Below, piece by piece: positions 25,301 to 36,417 of a DNA stretch of 64,000 nucleotides. The DNA is taken from assembly GCA_010645155.1 (NCBI GenBank), contig JAAGOF010000064.1:2701262-2765261 (forward strand), given 5' to 3'. The translations under genes were made by a program, and so were the position numbers. The stretch is from Tigriopus japonicus (lineage: Eukaryota; Arthropoda; Copepoda; Harpacticoida; Harpacticidae). The notes below the pieces were generated by a model. That model searched no databases. It was not told where the DNA came from and saw nothing but the letters and a program-made list of their open reading frames with translations. Positions within the stretch are counted from its first letter, which is position 1. Every line of letters starts with the position of its first letter.

Positions 25301-28300
25301 TCACGCCAGTCAGGAAATGATGGGAGTGAAATTCGAATACGGAAGTCCATTTACAGTGTTGACGTCGAGTGCAGTAATGGATTCTAACTCGAATTGTAGA
25401 ACCATTGCATTATTCGTGAGCGTAATTGAATGGAAAATAAGTGGTTCGTAATTATTTAGTTAACAGATTGCCTCGGTGCTCAATGAAAGGGCAGCAATTG
25501 TGCATCATACCACTGGTCAAGGAATTGAGATCCATCTTGATTCTTTTTCATCTTCATCGTCTTCCTCTTCATCGTCTTAAAGAGCGAGCACATTTGCATT
25601 AATATTCAGACAATGACATTTGCTAAGCTGCGGAGATCAATTTGGAAACTTTTTTCGCTCTGACATTTCAGGCCTGCTTGTCTGTTTCATTAATCGTTAA
25701 TCCTTTGTTAAACACACATGTTATCTCGGCTGTCAAGGCCACGAATGTTCCAATATTGGAACAATGTGTCCCTCTGATCCAAGCTGACATTCGCTGATAG
25801 GCAAGGGATCGAGGAGAATAAAAACAGGTCTAGCTGAAAAACAAGATGCCATGTGGTAAAGTGATGGACTCCAAACCATCTCCATTCATGGTTCGGACCA
25901 ACTTCTGTGCGACCACGTGGGATTCATCAATTGGTTAACATGCAGAATACTTGGTTGTCCTAGTTTTCGTCAGAATTCATTTGTTGCAGAAACGAACTCT
26001 TCAAATTCTCTCAAATGTCAATATGAATACTTTAGAACCAGTGATGTTTACCTAAACGGGGCTTGGCTGTCTATAAGAATTGTTTAAATTGTCATAGCAA
26101 GGAATCCCTGACATGAAACTAGAAAAACTCGAGCTCTTATTTGCGAAAGGTCGACCACGTGTTACGTTATTAAACTGTAAGTTAGTGGGCTTGCCTAATG
26201 AATGTTTCATTTTTAAATGCATCCTCTGACAATTTAGAAATGGAAAGGGAGTACATTCATCCACAAAAATTTCCGCTGATTGCTATATGAAGGGAGATTT
26301 AAATATTGTACTAAAAATGGCGCTCTCAAATGTCGTCCAACATTAATCAAGCAAAACTGAAAGTGTTTCATTTGAATATCTGAACGGCTTTTGGTATGAC
26401 TCTTACAAGCTAGTTTTGTCATGCTTGAGTCATCTTTCGGTGATCAAGAATGGAGTGATATATTCTGCTAATTGAAAGTATTGCTAAATCATATGTTCAA
26501 AAGAGGAACTCGATGAGGGTATGAAATATTAAATTTAATCACCCACATTTAACAGGCTAATCTCATAATCATTATTAAAAGTAAAAAAGTAGGCCTCTCT
26601 GAGAACGAAAATCTAGATCGAGCAAATTGAGCTCGACATGCCTTATCAAAAAGAGCTCTTGTTGTGACAAGAACAATTGGAACTGGCCCACATGACTCCT
26701 AAGGAAATGGCTTATTGGGATCATTAGGAAAACAGCAATTTCTTGGATTAACTGTCCGAATCGAGATTGAGTTGTACTGTAACTCATCCCATCTACCATA
26801 GGTTCCGAAGAAGCAGACCATTTTGAGAAACCTTTACGTTAATTTTGGATAATAAGGTTACGGACAACAGGGCAATATCTCAAGCGTCTTAATTTCTGTT
26901 TCTTTTCGTCCCCATTTATAGTTTGTTAGTTATTTGACGGCGGAAAGCTTTCTCTTACAAATATAAAATATTGTGTCCACATGACAATCTGGTGCCCGAT
27001 TGCAAAGTTTTTGTCACAAAATTTCGAAGGAAAATAATAATGTTCGATCGATTTGAGCCTCAACTTAATTTTTTGAAAAATTGCCTCAATCTAAAACTGA
27101 TTTTACCCTTAAATGTTAATTGGCCTTGCGAGCAATTTGATGGTTCTTTCAGGTGCAATCAAGTCAAAAATAAGTCATTTCATGGCTAAATATTTTTTAA
27201 CAATGCTTTACAGGTAGAATAATATTGGCTTAATCTCTATAAATGGTTTCAACCATTATTTGTTTTCATCAGGGCGTCTTGGGCATTGGCACTCATAGTA
27301 ATTGTTCTTTTTTTAACATTTGCGTTATCGTTTTGCTCTGCCTTTTAATCACTCAGGATGGATTTGGTAAAAATCCCTTCACTAGGAAAATTTTTCTTTT
27401 CTGCGGAAAAGTTTAGCTGTAAAAACAGATCTACGGCATCACTGCATAGCGGAAGGTCTGAATCCATTGGAGCCAGCCATTGTTTCATCTTCCTCGACTG
27501 GAAATGAGGCCATACTTCCAGTTGGAAGTACCGTTCCTCTTGAAAGAGCTCGTGCATCATCAGGCCGTCTATATAAGTTCGAGAATACCTTCTTCTAGAT
27601 CTTGCTTTTTCCTCTTTTACCTCAGGAATATGATTGGCCGTTTTACTTGGACGCTTAGAATCAATAGATTTGACAAATCAAGATCGATATTGATTCACAC
27701 CGATATATCTTTAAAAGCCCTAGATCAGCGAATCATGATCCATTCAAGGAAACATCGTGTCTGGCCGTCAAGGTCATTTCAAATCATTTGCCTTAAGGCC
27801 AAAGAAACTGATGGAGAAATGAGGACTACCATTAATGTATGTTGAGCACGCAAAGTTTTTTTGAAACCAACGGCAAAGAGATTGTTGAAAAAGGCAATCC
27901 TAAGGTCTCGAAAAGGCTGGACTGACTCTTATCGGACTTTGACAATCCAGTCAGAGCAGGTCAAGGATCAACAAGGATCAACGCTCAAGAAAAGTAGCTC
28001 TTACCTTCAGTATCCGAATGAATTGAACACTGTTGACACCACCATCAAAACACAAGGACCATCTCGCCGAAATTGGAAGAAAAAACAAAAGATCGATTCT
28101 TCCATCATCACCACCAACCAAGGAGACTGGTGGATTGGTTGGACGAACGAACGCCTTGGTTTGTGTAACGGTCGGGGAAAATCTCGTGTTCAAGATCAAC
28201 CTGGTCGGGCTTCTCGCGTGAATCTTGTTTTGACGATGGACACAAGGCGATCATGGTATGGACTACAGCCAACCACATTTGACTCACATTCATCCTCTAG

Positions 28301-29091
28301 ATTTTTTCAACTAAGTGATTTGTTCATTCACTAATGTCTCGAGCGAATTTGAGGGAAATAGCCTTTGAGGTCTCGGTGTTCATTCCAGGCAAAACAACAT
28401 AGTCGTCGAGGAAATCTCAACGGATCCGAGGGAAGGCCTGGTTTCTGAAAGGTTTGAAGCCCCTCTGTTTGCTGAGTCCAATGAATCAATGGCATTGCAA
28501 ACAAGGCCAACACTGATTAGCATGCCATATCTTAAAACGATCTAAATGGAACAAAAACATCGACATGAATTGGCAGATATTGCAGGTCGACAATGCTTGT
28601 CACGGCGGCTTGAAAAGGGTTCATTTCCGGAATGGACGGGGTTGTTCGTTCGGCCTTCTGGAAACCTTGAGGGCTGAATGAGAAACGAAAGAAATGTCTT
28701 TCTCTCTCTTTTTGGTATTCTTCCAAGTTCTTTCCTGCTCCCCTCTCTTTCTCTCTATCCCTCTGACTTTGTCGTCTTCGTCGTGAAATCGTGAATGCCC
28801 TGTCAAAAATGGTATCAGAAATGTGGAGCAGGAACAGCAGGAGAAAGAAGGGGGAAATGGTCAGGAGGGTCTGTAGTACTTTGGATGTAGAGGGCTGATC
28901 CTGTTGTTCCACCAGTCACTTTAGTTTTTAGGAACATGGTGCAGTGGTAAAGGAAGGCGAGAAACCTTTGGTAAATGCGAGGGCTGTACAAAAAATGCAA
29001 ATAAAAAATGACCACAAAACTGCCACAAAAAATCCAAATTGTGGAGGAATATTTGGACTAAGTGTCAATGAGAAATTGCAATACTCTAAAG

Positions 29092-29538
29092 CAGGGGTCA
29101 GCAACCACTTTTGGGCCAAGGCCCACAAATTTGTTTACATGTTGTCAGAGGCCCACCAAACAGATGTTGGTAAATTCAGGGGCCCACAAATTAAAGTAGG
29201 GAGGAGACGTGGCGTCGTGGTAAGCGCAGTTTCCTAAAGTGTGAGAGGTCTCAGGTTCAATTCTCCTCCCCGACCTTTCTCAAGGAAACTTTTAGACGCT
29301 TATTCACACCCACAGACGGAGAACCATTCTGATACAGGACACGAGATTGCGTATCGGAAATATTTGGACGATGTGATGGCTGGTTTGTTGGCCAGGCGAG
29401 ACTCAACCCTCCGACCCAAGAGCTTTGGGCCCCAAGTACAGTTCTATGGATGTCTCACGGGCCCACTATTTCGGACTTTCCCCATAGTGCTTGGGCCCAC
29501 CGAAGACCACCCTTGGGCCCATTGTTTGTCGACCCCTG
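29092..29538. mobile_element. Intact non-autonomous hAT MITE (447 bp) with 8-bp target-site duplication
   Basis: The ends are CAGGGGTCAGCAACCA on the left and, reversed, CAGGGGTCGACAAACA on the right, the classical hAT terminal motif. Perfect 8-bp duplications CTCTAAAG flank it (29084-29091 and 29539-29546). The interior is rich in GGGCCCA motifs and has no transposase. It carries RNA-polymerase-III-like boxes A and B at 29210-29264. Confidence 0.88.
29210..29264 (+). promoter_or_regulatory. tRNA-like A box and B box inside the hAT MITE
   Basis: TGGCGTCGTGG (29210-29220) resembles the internal A box and GGTTCAATTCT (29254-29264) the B box, at a tRNA-like spacing. GGGAGGA and TCCTCCC flank them and could pair. 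The D and T stems do not fold well, so this looks like a tRNA-derived or SINE-like insertion, not a working tRNA gene. Confidence 0.45.
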
Positions 29539-30117
29539 CTCTAAAGTAACCAATTTTCTTACATGGTGCTCAAAATATCCTTTCTTTTCATTCCTCATTC
29601 ATACACTCAATCAAATAATTGCCTGTAGGGCTTGAGTGCCAAAATTCATCATGAGCATCTCTACTGAAAACCGTTATCAGCCAAGTTGAGTATTAAAAAA
29701 ACTGTGAAATGTGTGTTGCCTTAATCAATCATGTATGGTGAAGGCAAGAAAATGTCTGAGTTTGTCAATAGATGGAAAAATAAAGCAACAAATTTCGAAA
29801 AACACCGCCAAAAAGGCAAATGAAAAATGCAAAATGCAAATAAATCGTATAAAAGAAATTGAATGCATTTTCATGAAATGTGCAACCCTCGTAATCAGGT
29901 AAACCTGGATGTTTGCTGACCTAGACGAAACGTTTTATTTCCCCTTCCACGAAGTTGGACTGCCAACTTGGACACGGGCAGGAAAGATTCTACGAGAAAC
30001 CGATATTGGATATACTTTGATGTTCGGATAATCCGATCTAACTGATTGAGGCTTAATGACGATTGTTCAGGCAAGATCATTAATTAGCTGCCTTGTTGAC
30101 TTTCCTCGGTATTCAGG

Positions 30118-30118
30118 G

Positions 30119-30162
<44 letters not shown>
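30118..30162. repeat. (GTT)n microsatellite
   Basis: About 15 uninterrupted GTT units. Confidence 0.9.
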
Positions 30163-33100
30163 CTTGGTGTTCCAGGAAAGTTGAGTATTTTGAAAAGTTT
30201 TTCCTACGGTTCAGTGTCATGAACAGAAAATTTGTATTGGATAGATATCCCGTGAATGTGACTGGAAAGTACCAATAAAGATACTTTTGGACTCGTCAAT
30301 GCAATACTATAGTGTGAAAGTATGTTCTGAATAAAGGTTCTACTATGCTATTGAACCCTTCATGTCAAAAAGCATGTATCATATTTGCTAATGAGCAAAT
30401 ACATACTTGTTCTGTGATGAATTGAATGAATGAATTGGAAACAGATTTTTTTCAATATTGGGAGGAAATAGAGAAAACGGGGAATTCCGTTAGATGTTTC
30501 AAAAGTGCGATGGATGAATTGCTGGTTGATAAAATGAGAATGCAAAAACGTCATCGGGCACATAAAACGTATGTTAAAAACCGGACTACGTCTTCTTCGG
30601 CTAACACAGTATTGTAATCTTTGTATTGGTCCTTTAAGTCTGCTTACTAATAATCGAATCCTAAACTTGATTCATTATTTAGAATCAAAGACAGACTTCC
30701 CGACCAATGATAGATGTATCGCTTACAGTTAACAAGCCAAGTAAGTCAAGATTGAGTAATAAGATATTGATGTGATCAAACAATCTTAAAGACAAGTGTT
30801 GCCATTCTGGTCCTTGTTTAGTTACTTGAGTCAAAATGTCACATAAACTCTGGGTAAAAAATGATAGCACTTTTTACTCAGTTGCGTTACTATTGTATAC
30901 CAAAATGCAAACGCTTGTTTGGACTGAAAATATTTTACCAAATCTTTTTCATCTCCAAAGTGAAAGAAGCAAAGAAAGAAGCAATAAAATGGTGAGAGTC
31001 ATAATTACTTTATTTCTTCTAATAAGGAAGCTATTCGATGTCAAAGAATTAAGTGACATAAGTAGAACGAGGGCAATAATTATCCTTCAAGTGAGAGAAC
31101 TTAGCAAGGCTGCGAAGAAAATTTGACACAGGTGCAGTCCGTATGGCCGAAATTAAAGGAATCGAAGCACGTTCGAAGATATGCCTATTTCAAGTTTTAT
31201 CATTATGGCCAAGCCCCATTTTAACTCCTGAAAAAACATGTCTGAAACCATTTCAACATTGCTCAACCACGTCGTCAATAATCCGCGTTATCGGGGGATT
31301 TGCCTCCTCCTTGTCCTTATTGGCGAGCAACTCACATGTCGAATTATGTTAGATCACATGTGGCTTGATCCGTTTGCAGGTCTTTAAAACACCCACGCTC
31401 AAATTTGCCGCGTCGACTCATTATCATTATCCTAATAATGTTGGACTTCCAGCCTGCGTCATCACTGCCACTAAAATGGTTGTCGAGTCGGGTCAGAAAA
31501 TACGTACTTCCGCTTCCAAAATCTCGTTGGTATTTTTGTCCCGAAAAGTCAGAGAAAAGTCGTGGTCGTTACAACGAACTTTGAACCAGAAAGGTTGTCT
31601 TTTCACACGTGCAAGAAGATGCTGGATGGGAATGATGAAATGTTTCAACAACGTCCCCAAAAAATTAGCACAAACCCTGAGCTCGACTTTATCTCTATTG
31701 GGTTCGTTATTCCCGGGTTCACTCAGAGAAATGCCTGCTTACCGGAAATGAGATTGGTTCTTTGAATGGGAAATTCACAATGGAGCTCTAAACGGAGAAA
31801 TTGACCACTGGCTATTTTCGGGCATGATAATTAATGGGCGATTGCATGGCTGGTGTGTGTGTACACCCACTTTTTGTCAGTGTTATTTGGTCGCTTCTTC
31901 AACCGACAAACCAGAGGCCCACCAGAGCCCAACATTTGGTTATTTTATGGAAGTTATGTGGGTGGTTTGACGTTAACAAACCATTTTTTCGGAGCACTCT
32001 ACACGTGTACTTGGTATTCCCGTAACCAGTAACCACACACCTATAAACTATCAGCCAACCAAAGTAAAGGATTTTAACACTTCATTAGCATGATTTATAT
32101 TTATTGGATACAGTTTTGGGCAATCACTCAGAATTACAACTGTACGTTCTACCAAAATATTCAAGGCCTACAACGGAAAAAACCAGCGCAACATCATCGT
32201 TTTGAAACTTTAACGTACCAGCCCGTTTATGGCAAATCTCAGCAGTGCCTTTTTTAACGTCCCTCCATTCAAAACCAAGTTGTGGTCGAGGTCTGAGATG
32301 GTTTAATAGTGTCTCCATTGCTTTCCTAGCACTTAATTGTTGTTCTACAAGAGGTCCCACGTGCACATATCAACTTGTACGACGACTTCATGGCTGCTAT
32401 GACAACCCCAAGACGTGTTGGTGGTCAAATTAGCTCCCTCGGTTGATCAAAATCACTCGAAAGCGAGGTAAGAAGAACCACGTACCACATACAACAATAG
32501 CAAGACTTGCACGGTCCATGTAGTTAAGGGCCTAGGGACGTTAGTTGGTTCATTCTCTCAGTGCAACTCCTGTCTAGCATTGAGCGGGGAACTCTTTAAT
32601 AATGAGAAACGAAAATGTTAACATTGTGGCTTTCGGTTAGCAAAAAGCACGTCCCAGGTTTATGACCATCTTTGTTTGTGATTCCTAGTTGTTTTTCACA
32701 CTAAGCGTCATTAGTTTTCTTTTGAACGACGACATAACCCTTGGCCAAAAACGAAATTTCTAACGACCAAAAATTTCTTTGTGAAACCCTGCAACGTACT
32801 CGACCGATACCATTACAAAGTATATCTGAACATAGGTCCGAGAGTATAATTTTAAAGCAGGAAAAGTTGGTCGATTAAAAGAGGGAGTCTATTTTCGGAG
32901 GATCATTTTGAATGACCCCAATGAGCCAAATGATCTTGGAGATAATTCAATTGCCATGGCCAGATCGCCATCCCCTTTTAGCCAGAAAAAATTTGGTTCG
33001 TTCGTGGCTATTACAAAAGATTGCTGAAAGTCGGGCGGAAATCTCAAGGACGAGAGGCTCAATTACAGCGGTTGAGGTTTCCCATTTGTGATACACGTGG

Positions 33101-34678
33101 TTACCTTGAAATCCAATATTTGGCAGGAACAAACCAACAGCGCATGCTGTGAACGAGGATGGTTGAAGGACCTTCGGCCAGGTTAGTTTAGTTTGAGACA
33201 ACCGAAAAGAAAGCCATGACTTCAAGCTGTTGTCTTTCATGGAACCATGGCCGTCCGTCATTGACAAACTCCTTGCATGCTTTACCGTTCTTTTCTGCAA
33301 CTGTAATTGAGTGGCCATATATGTGGAAATCGTGTAGGCAGCTCGCATGGGCATGGCTATGATCTGATCTTTTCCTGTGGCGAACAACGATCAAGATTGT
33401 CGTATCAATCAATCAAGTATTCATTCTTGACCTTGAACTTTTGCGGAGAGTCAGTTCCATATCCATGCAAGGAGACCCTGTTTCTTCTTCGCTTGCCCGG
33501 GTGAGTGTTCCAGAAAGCCATGGATCCTCTATTGGCGACATGCATTCCAAAGGCAATCAGAGGTGTCCTTCTAAACAGGATGAGATTTATGCATGATCAT
33601 GTTTGGTGGCCCTGCCGAGGTCGTGAGGAGAAGTAATGAATAGCTTTGAACGGATTCAGAGAACGTGGTAGTGGTGATAATGATGATGATTGGTTGCACT
33701 CGCCCTTGTTAGTGTTAGAACCTGGCCTAAAAGTTGGTTCCATTTCCTTGACTAGAAGTTCTTGGCTTAAATGGCAGCAGCATCAGCATGGGAAGAAACA
33801 AACTATCAACTTTATTTTGGTTGTCTTTCCTCATTTTGCAGATATTTCTACCTCGGCGACTTCCGTGATTGAGAGAGGGCAGTCACGGTGACAGCAACAA
33901 CAACGACAAGCAATACCCGTAGTTGAGCAAGGGCCACTACCAAAAACCAAGACAACCAACGGATTTTTCAAAAAAGTTACTCCAAGCTTCGTCAAGAATA
34001 CGAGGAAGAGGACGAACCCGATGAGAAGGGGGAAAAGCAGTACTTTTTCCCTTGGTCTTCAGCTTCCTAATACTGCAAGCTCTGGCAGAACAATTGAGCC
34101 TTTTACAACTCTTTGCAGTTTGCATGAACATTGAAGAGGTGATAGTGAGAGCAATCGGCAGTGAGTTGTCTTGCTTAGACCCCCCCTACCATTTGGTCAT
34201 ACTCAGTACTCACTCTTCCCTTCAGCGCCTTTTTTGGGAACAAACCGGAGGGGAACCACGCAAGACCGGTGGAAGCGGAATTGGTATTGGAGGAGTTGGT
34301 ACATGCACTCCATTGCCCCACTACTACAAGTGCCTTCTTTATTGGGTCGCCTGGCCTCTTGATATATATTGATAAAGCCTTCTTTTTCCTCTGGAACTTT
34401 GGAAATGCGGGCGAACTAGAGATCCAAGTCTTCTTACACGAAGAGAAAGAGGGCGACAAGGCAACAACCGAGGTCGAACGTCGTCGTCGACGACGACATT
34501 GGTGTTGCTCGTCTTGTTCCTTCTCATTCTCTTGCCTTCGTGATTCGAGGTAGGAACCTCCAATTCTAAGGTAACTCTCGGGCAAAGAAGACGTACAGAT
34601 TTCGTGGTGAAGTGGTGAGAGGAGCCTCCCCTCACTCTCTCTTGGTTGTGGGACAGTTTTGGCGAGGGTTTTGAAAAG

Positions 34679-36199
34679 ATGACCACCTCCACCAGATCAT
34701 CTTATGACCAAACTGGGTCCCTGGATAGTGCTGGAAGCAGTGATGACATTTACGACTTCAGTGATGTGTCCTACGATGATTTGTCCATTCTCAAGACGGA
34801 GTTGTTCCACATGATGAAACGATCAGAAACAATTCCAAATGTAGACCACAACAATTACTTGTCACAGATTTTGGCCAAACATGGGACCATTCCCGAGGAA
34901 GACGATGAGGAATGGTATCCCCCCACCCCTCCACCGTATGATGTTCTGGATAAGCTTATTGAGGCCAACGAGTTCTTGGACTCGGACCCAACCTCAAGCA
35001 CCCACGTGGCAGAGAAACTTCGGTGGAGACCAGATTCTCGGTTGGTTGAGATCCGCTGGCTCGGACCCAAGGAGAACTCACTGTCGTCCATCTCGTCGAA
35101 TTCCGAGGAGATTGTGATTCTTGACACCATGAATGACCTCAAGTTGTACGATCCGTCGGGTTCAGACTCATCCATGTCCTCGGACTTGGAACAAACGAAA
35201 TCCCTTCGTTCCAATCTAAGCTCGTGCAAACCAATTAACAAGATTAACAATAATAACAATAACAATACCGATGACAACAACCCGGAACTCTCTGGAAGCC
35301 AAAATGGGGAGAGCTCTGGGGCAGAAGATTCCACTTTCAATGGCCTCACCGGTGCTACAGCTCGAAATCGAAATTCCTCCTCCACGCTATCTTCCTCCTC
35401 AGGGCCCAAACGTGTTCCAGCCAAAATCTCTCCCAACTTATCCGTGTCAAAAAGCAATAAGCCGCTGAATTCATTCACTTCGCACTCCACCACAACTCAT
35501 CATCCGACAACCGGTTCATCCCCTTACGCACAATCCCAGCCAACTATTTCCAAATGTCCCATTCCACGACAACCACCGAACCAATTGAAGCCCACCCATC
35601 GTGGAACGGGGTCACGGTGTAGTAGCAGTGCTTCGTCCACGCGTTCCAGTAGCTTGGATCGAAGATCACAGAGTGCCAATGCCAACACAACGACAACCAC
35701 CACCATCATCAACAACATCAAAAACAACAACTACACCAACAGTAGCAACAAAAGTCATAACCATAATCGTAAAGCGTCCGGTAACGATAAAATGAGTGGC
35801 AGTTTCTCCCTGCCCGACTTGAAAGGGGTAGCCAATGGCTCCATGATTCGAGCGAATGGTAGCTCTTCCGCGCAAGATCAGCCTTCTCATATCTCGAGAG
35901 TCATCTGTCGTTCGAGGTCGCCTTTGCCCAATCCCAAGCGACCCATCCTTGATAAGCGAAAATCTGACAACTTTTTGCGGCCTCCGCCCACTCTCCAGAG
36001 AAAGAACAGTCGCAATTCATTGTCTTCCAGCTCGTCCACATCTAGCCATTCCACTGGAGACGACACCAATTCGGATTCAAGCCGTCGTGAGGCTGCAGAT
36101 CTGGCCTTTGAGATGTGGAAACAGCGAAAACGCCAAGAGAAAAGACTTCGGGAGAGGAAGGTGTACTTACAAAGCCAACAACACCGACACCTTTACTGA
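34679..36199 (+). CDS. Unrecognised Ser/Asn-rich protein, 506 residues, single open exon
   Basis: I do not recognise the family. The frame is open for 1.5 kb with coding-like composition, and the first ATG (AAAAGATGACC) is in a favourable context; in-frame codons upstream contain no ATG. Visible features: an acidic N-terminal region (YDFSDVSYDDLSILK); a proline cluster EEWYPPTPPPYD (about 78-88) holding a PPPY motif that could bind WW domains; a more conserved-looking block RLVEIRWLGPKEN (about 125-137); long Ser/Asn/Thr-rich low-complexity stretches including poly-Asn; and a basic, probably helical C-terminus (EAADLAFEMWKQRKRQEKRL). The protein is probably mostly disordered and cytoplasmic or nuclear. 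No intron is seen, like its tail-to-tail neighbour NOL11 218 bp away. The low-complexity parts could hide exon boundaries. Confidence 0.75.
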   Translation: MTTSTRSSYDQTGSLDSAGSSDDIYDFSDVSYDDLSILKTELFHMMKRSETIPNVDHNNYLSQILAKHGTIPEEDDEEWYPPTPPPYDVLDKLIEANEFLDSDPTSSTHVAEKLRWRPDSRLVEIRWLGPKENSLSSISSNSEEIVILDTMNDLKLYDPSGSDSSMSSDLEQTKSLRSNLSSCKPINKINNNNNNNTDDNNPELSGSQNGESSGAEDSTFNGLTGATARNRNSSSTLSSSSGPKRVPAKISPNLSVSKSNKPLNSFTSHSTTTHHPTTGSSPYAQSQPTISKCPIPRQPPNQLKPTHRGTGSRCSSSASSTRSSSLDRRSQSANANTTTTTTIINNIKNNNYTNSSNKSHNHNRKASGNDKMSGSFSLPDLKGVANGSMIRANGSSSAQDQPSHISRVICRSRSPLPNPKRPILDKRKSDNFLRPPPTLQRKNSRNSLSSSSSTSSHSTGDDTNSDSSRREAADLAFEMWKQRKRQEKRLRERKVYLQSQQHRHLY

Positions 36200-36387
36200 T
36201 TGATTAGTTACTAACACTTGATCAACTGTCGTGGTTTTGAAAACAATTTACTCAAATCAACGCTTGAGGGCCAACGAGCAACCTCGCAACTAACTGGTTT
36301 ATCAGCATCAGCCGATTTTGAGCAGCATCAATATAGAGCAGCAACGACCGGAAATGAGTTTTTTTTTTGCTATAGACACTTTATCAA

Positions 36388-36393
36388 TTTATT
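36388..36393 (-). terminator. poly(A) signal AATAAA for NOL11
   Basis: Perfect AATAAA on minus, 25 bp after the NOL11 stop. It lies in the 218-bp gap between the two convergent genes. Confidence 0.65.
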
Positions 36394-36417
36394 ATACCAT
36401 GATGATGAAAATGATGC

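Larger units (their letters stand above)
22316..34678. other. Gene-poor 12-kb region
   Basis: Contains only short open frames with no family motif on either strand, the intact hAT MITE at 29092-29538 and a (GTT)n tract. The first few hundred bases are probably the protease promoter and 5' UTR. The last few hundred before 34679 are probably the 5' UTR and promoter of the next gene. Introns of unrecognised genes could be hidden here. Confidence 0.45.

Noticed and set aside
27861..28334. Plus-strand open frame of 157 residues
   Set aside because: Basic and low in hydrophobic patterning, no recognisable domain, and opposite-strand frames of similar quality.
29199..29270. Functional tRNA gene
   Set aside because: A-box-like and B-box-like sequence and a possible acceptor pairing are present, but the D, anticodon and T stems do not pair properly and the segment sits inside a transposon.
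32947..33387. Minus-strand open frame of 146 residues
   Set aside because: No motif, no splice or promoter context, and overlapping frames on the other strand.
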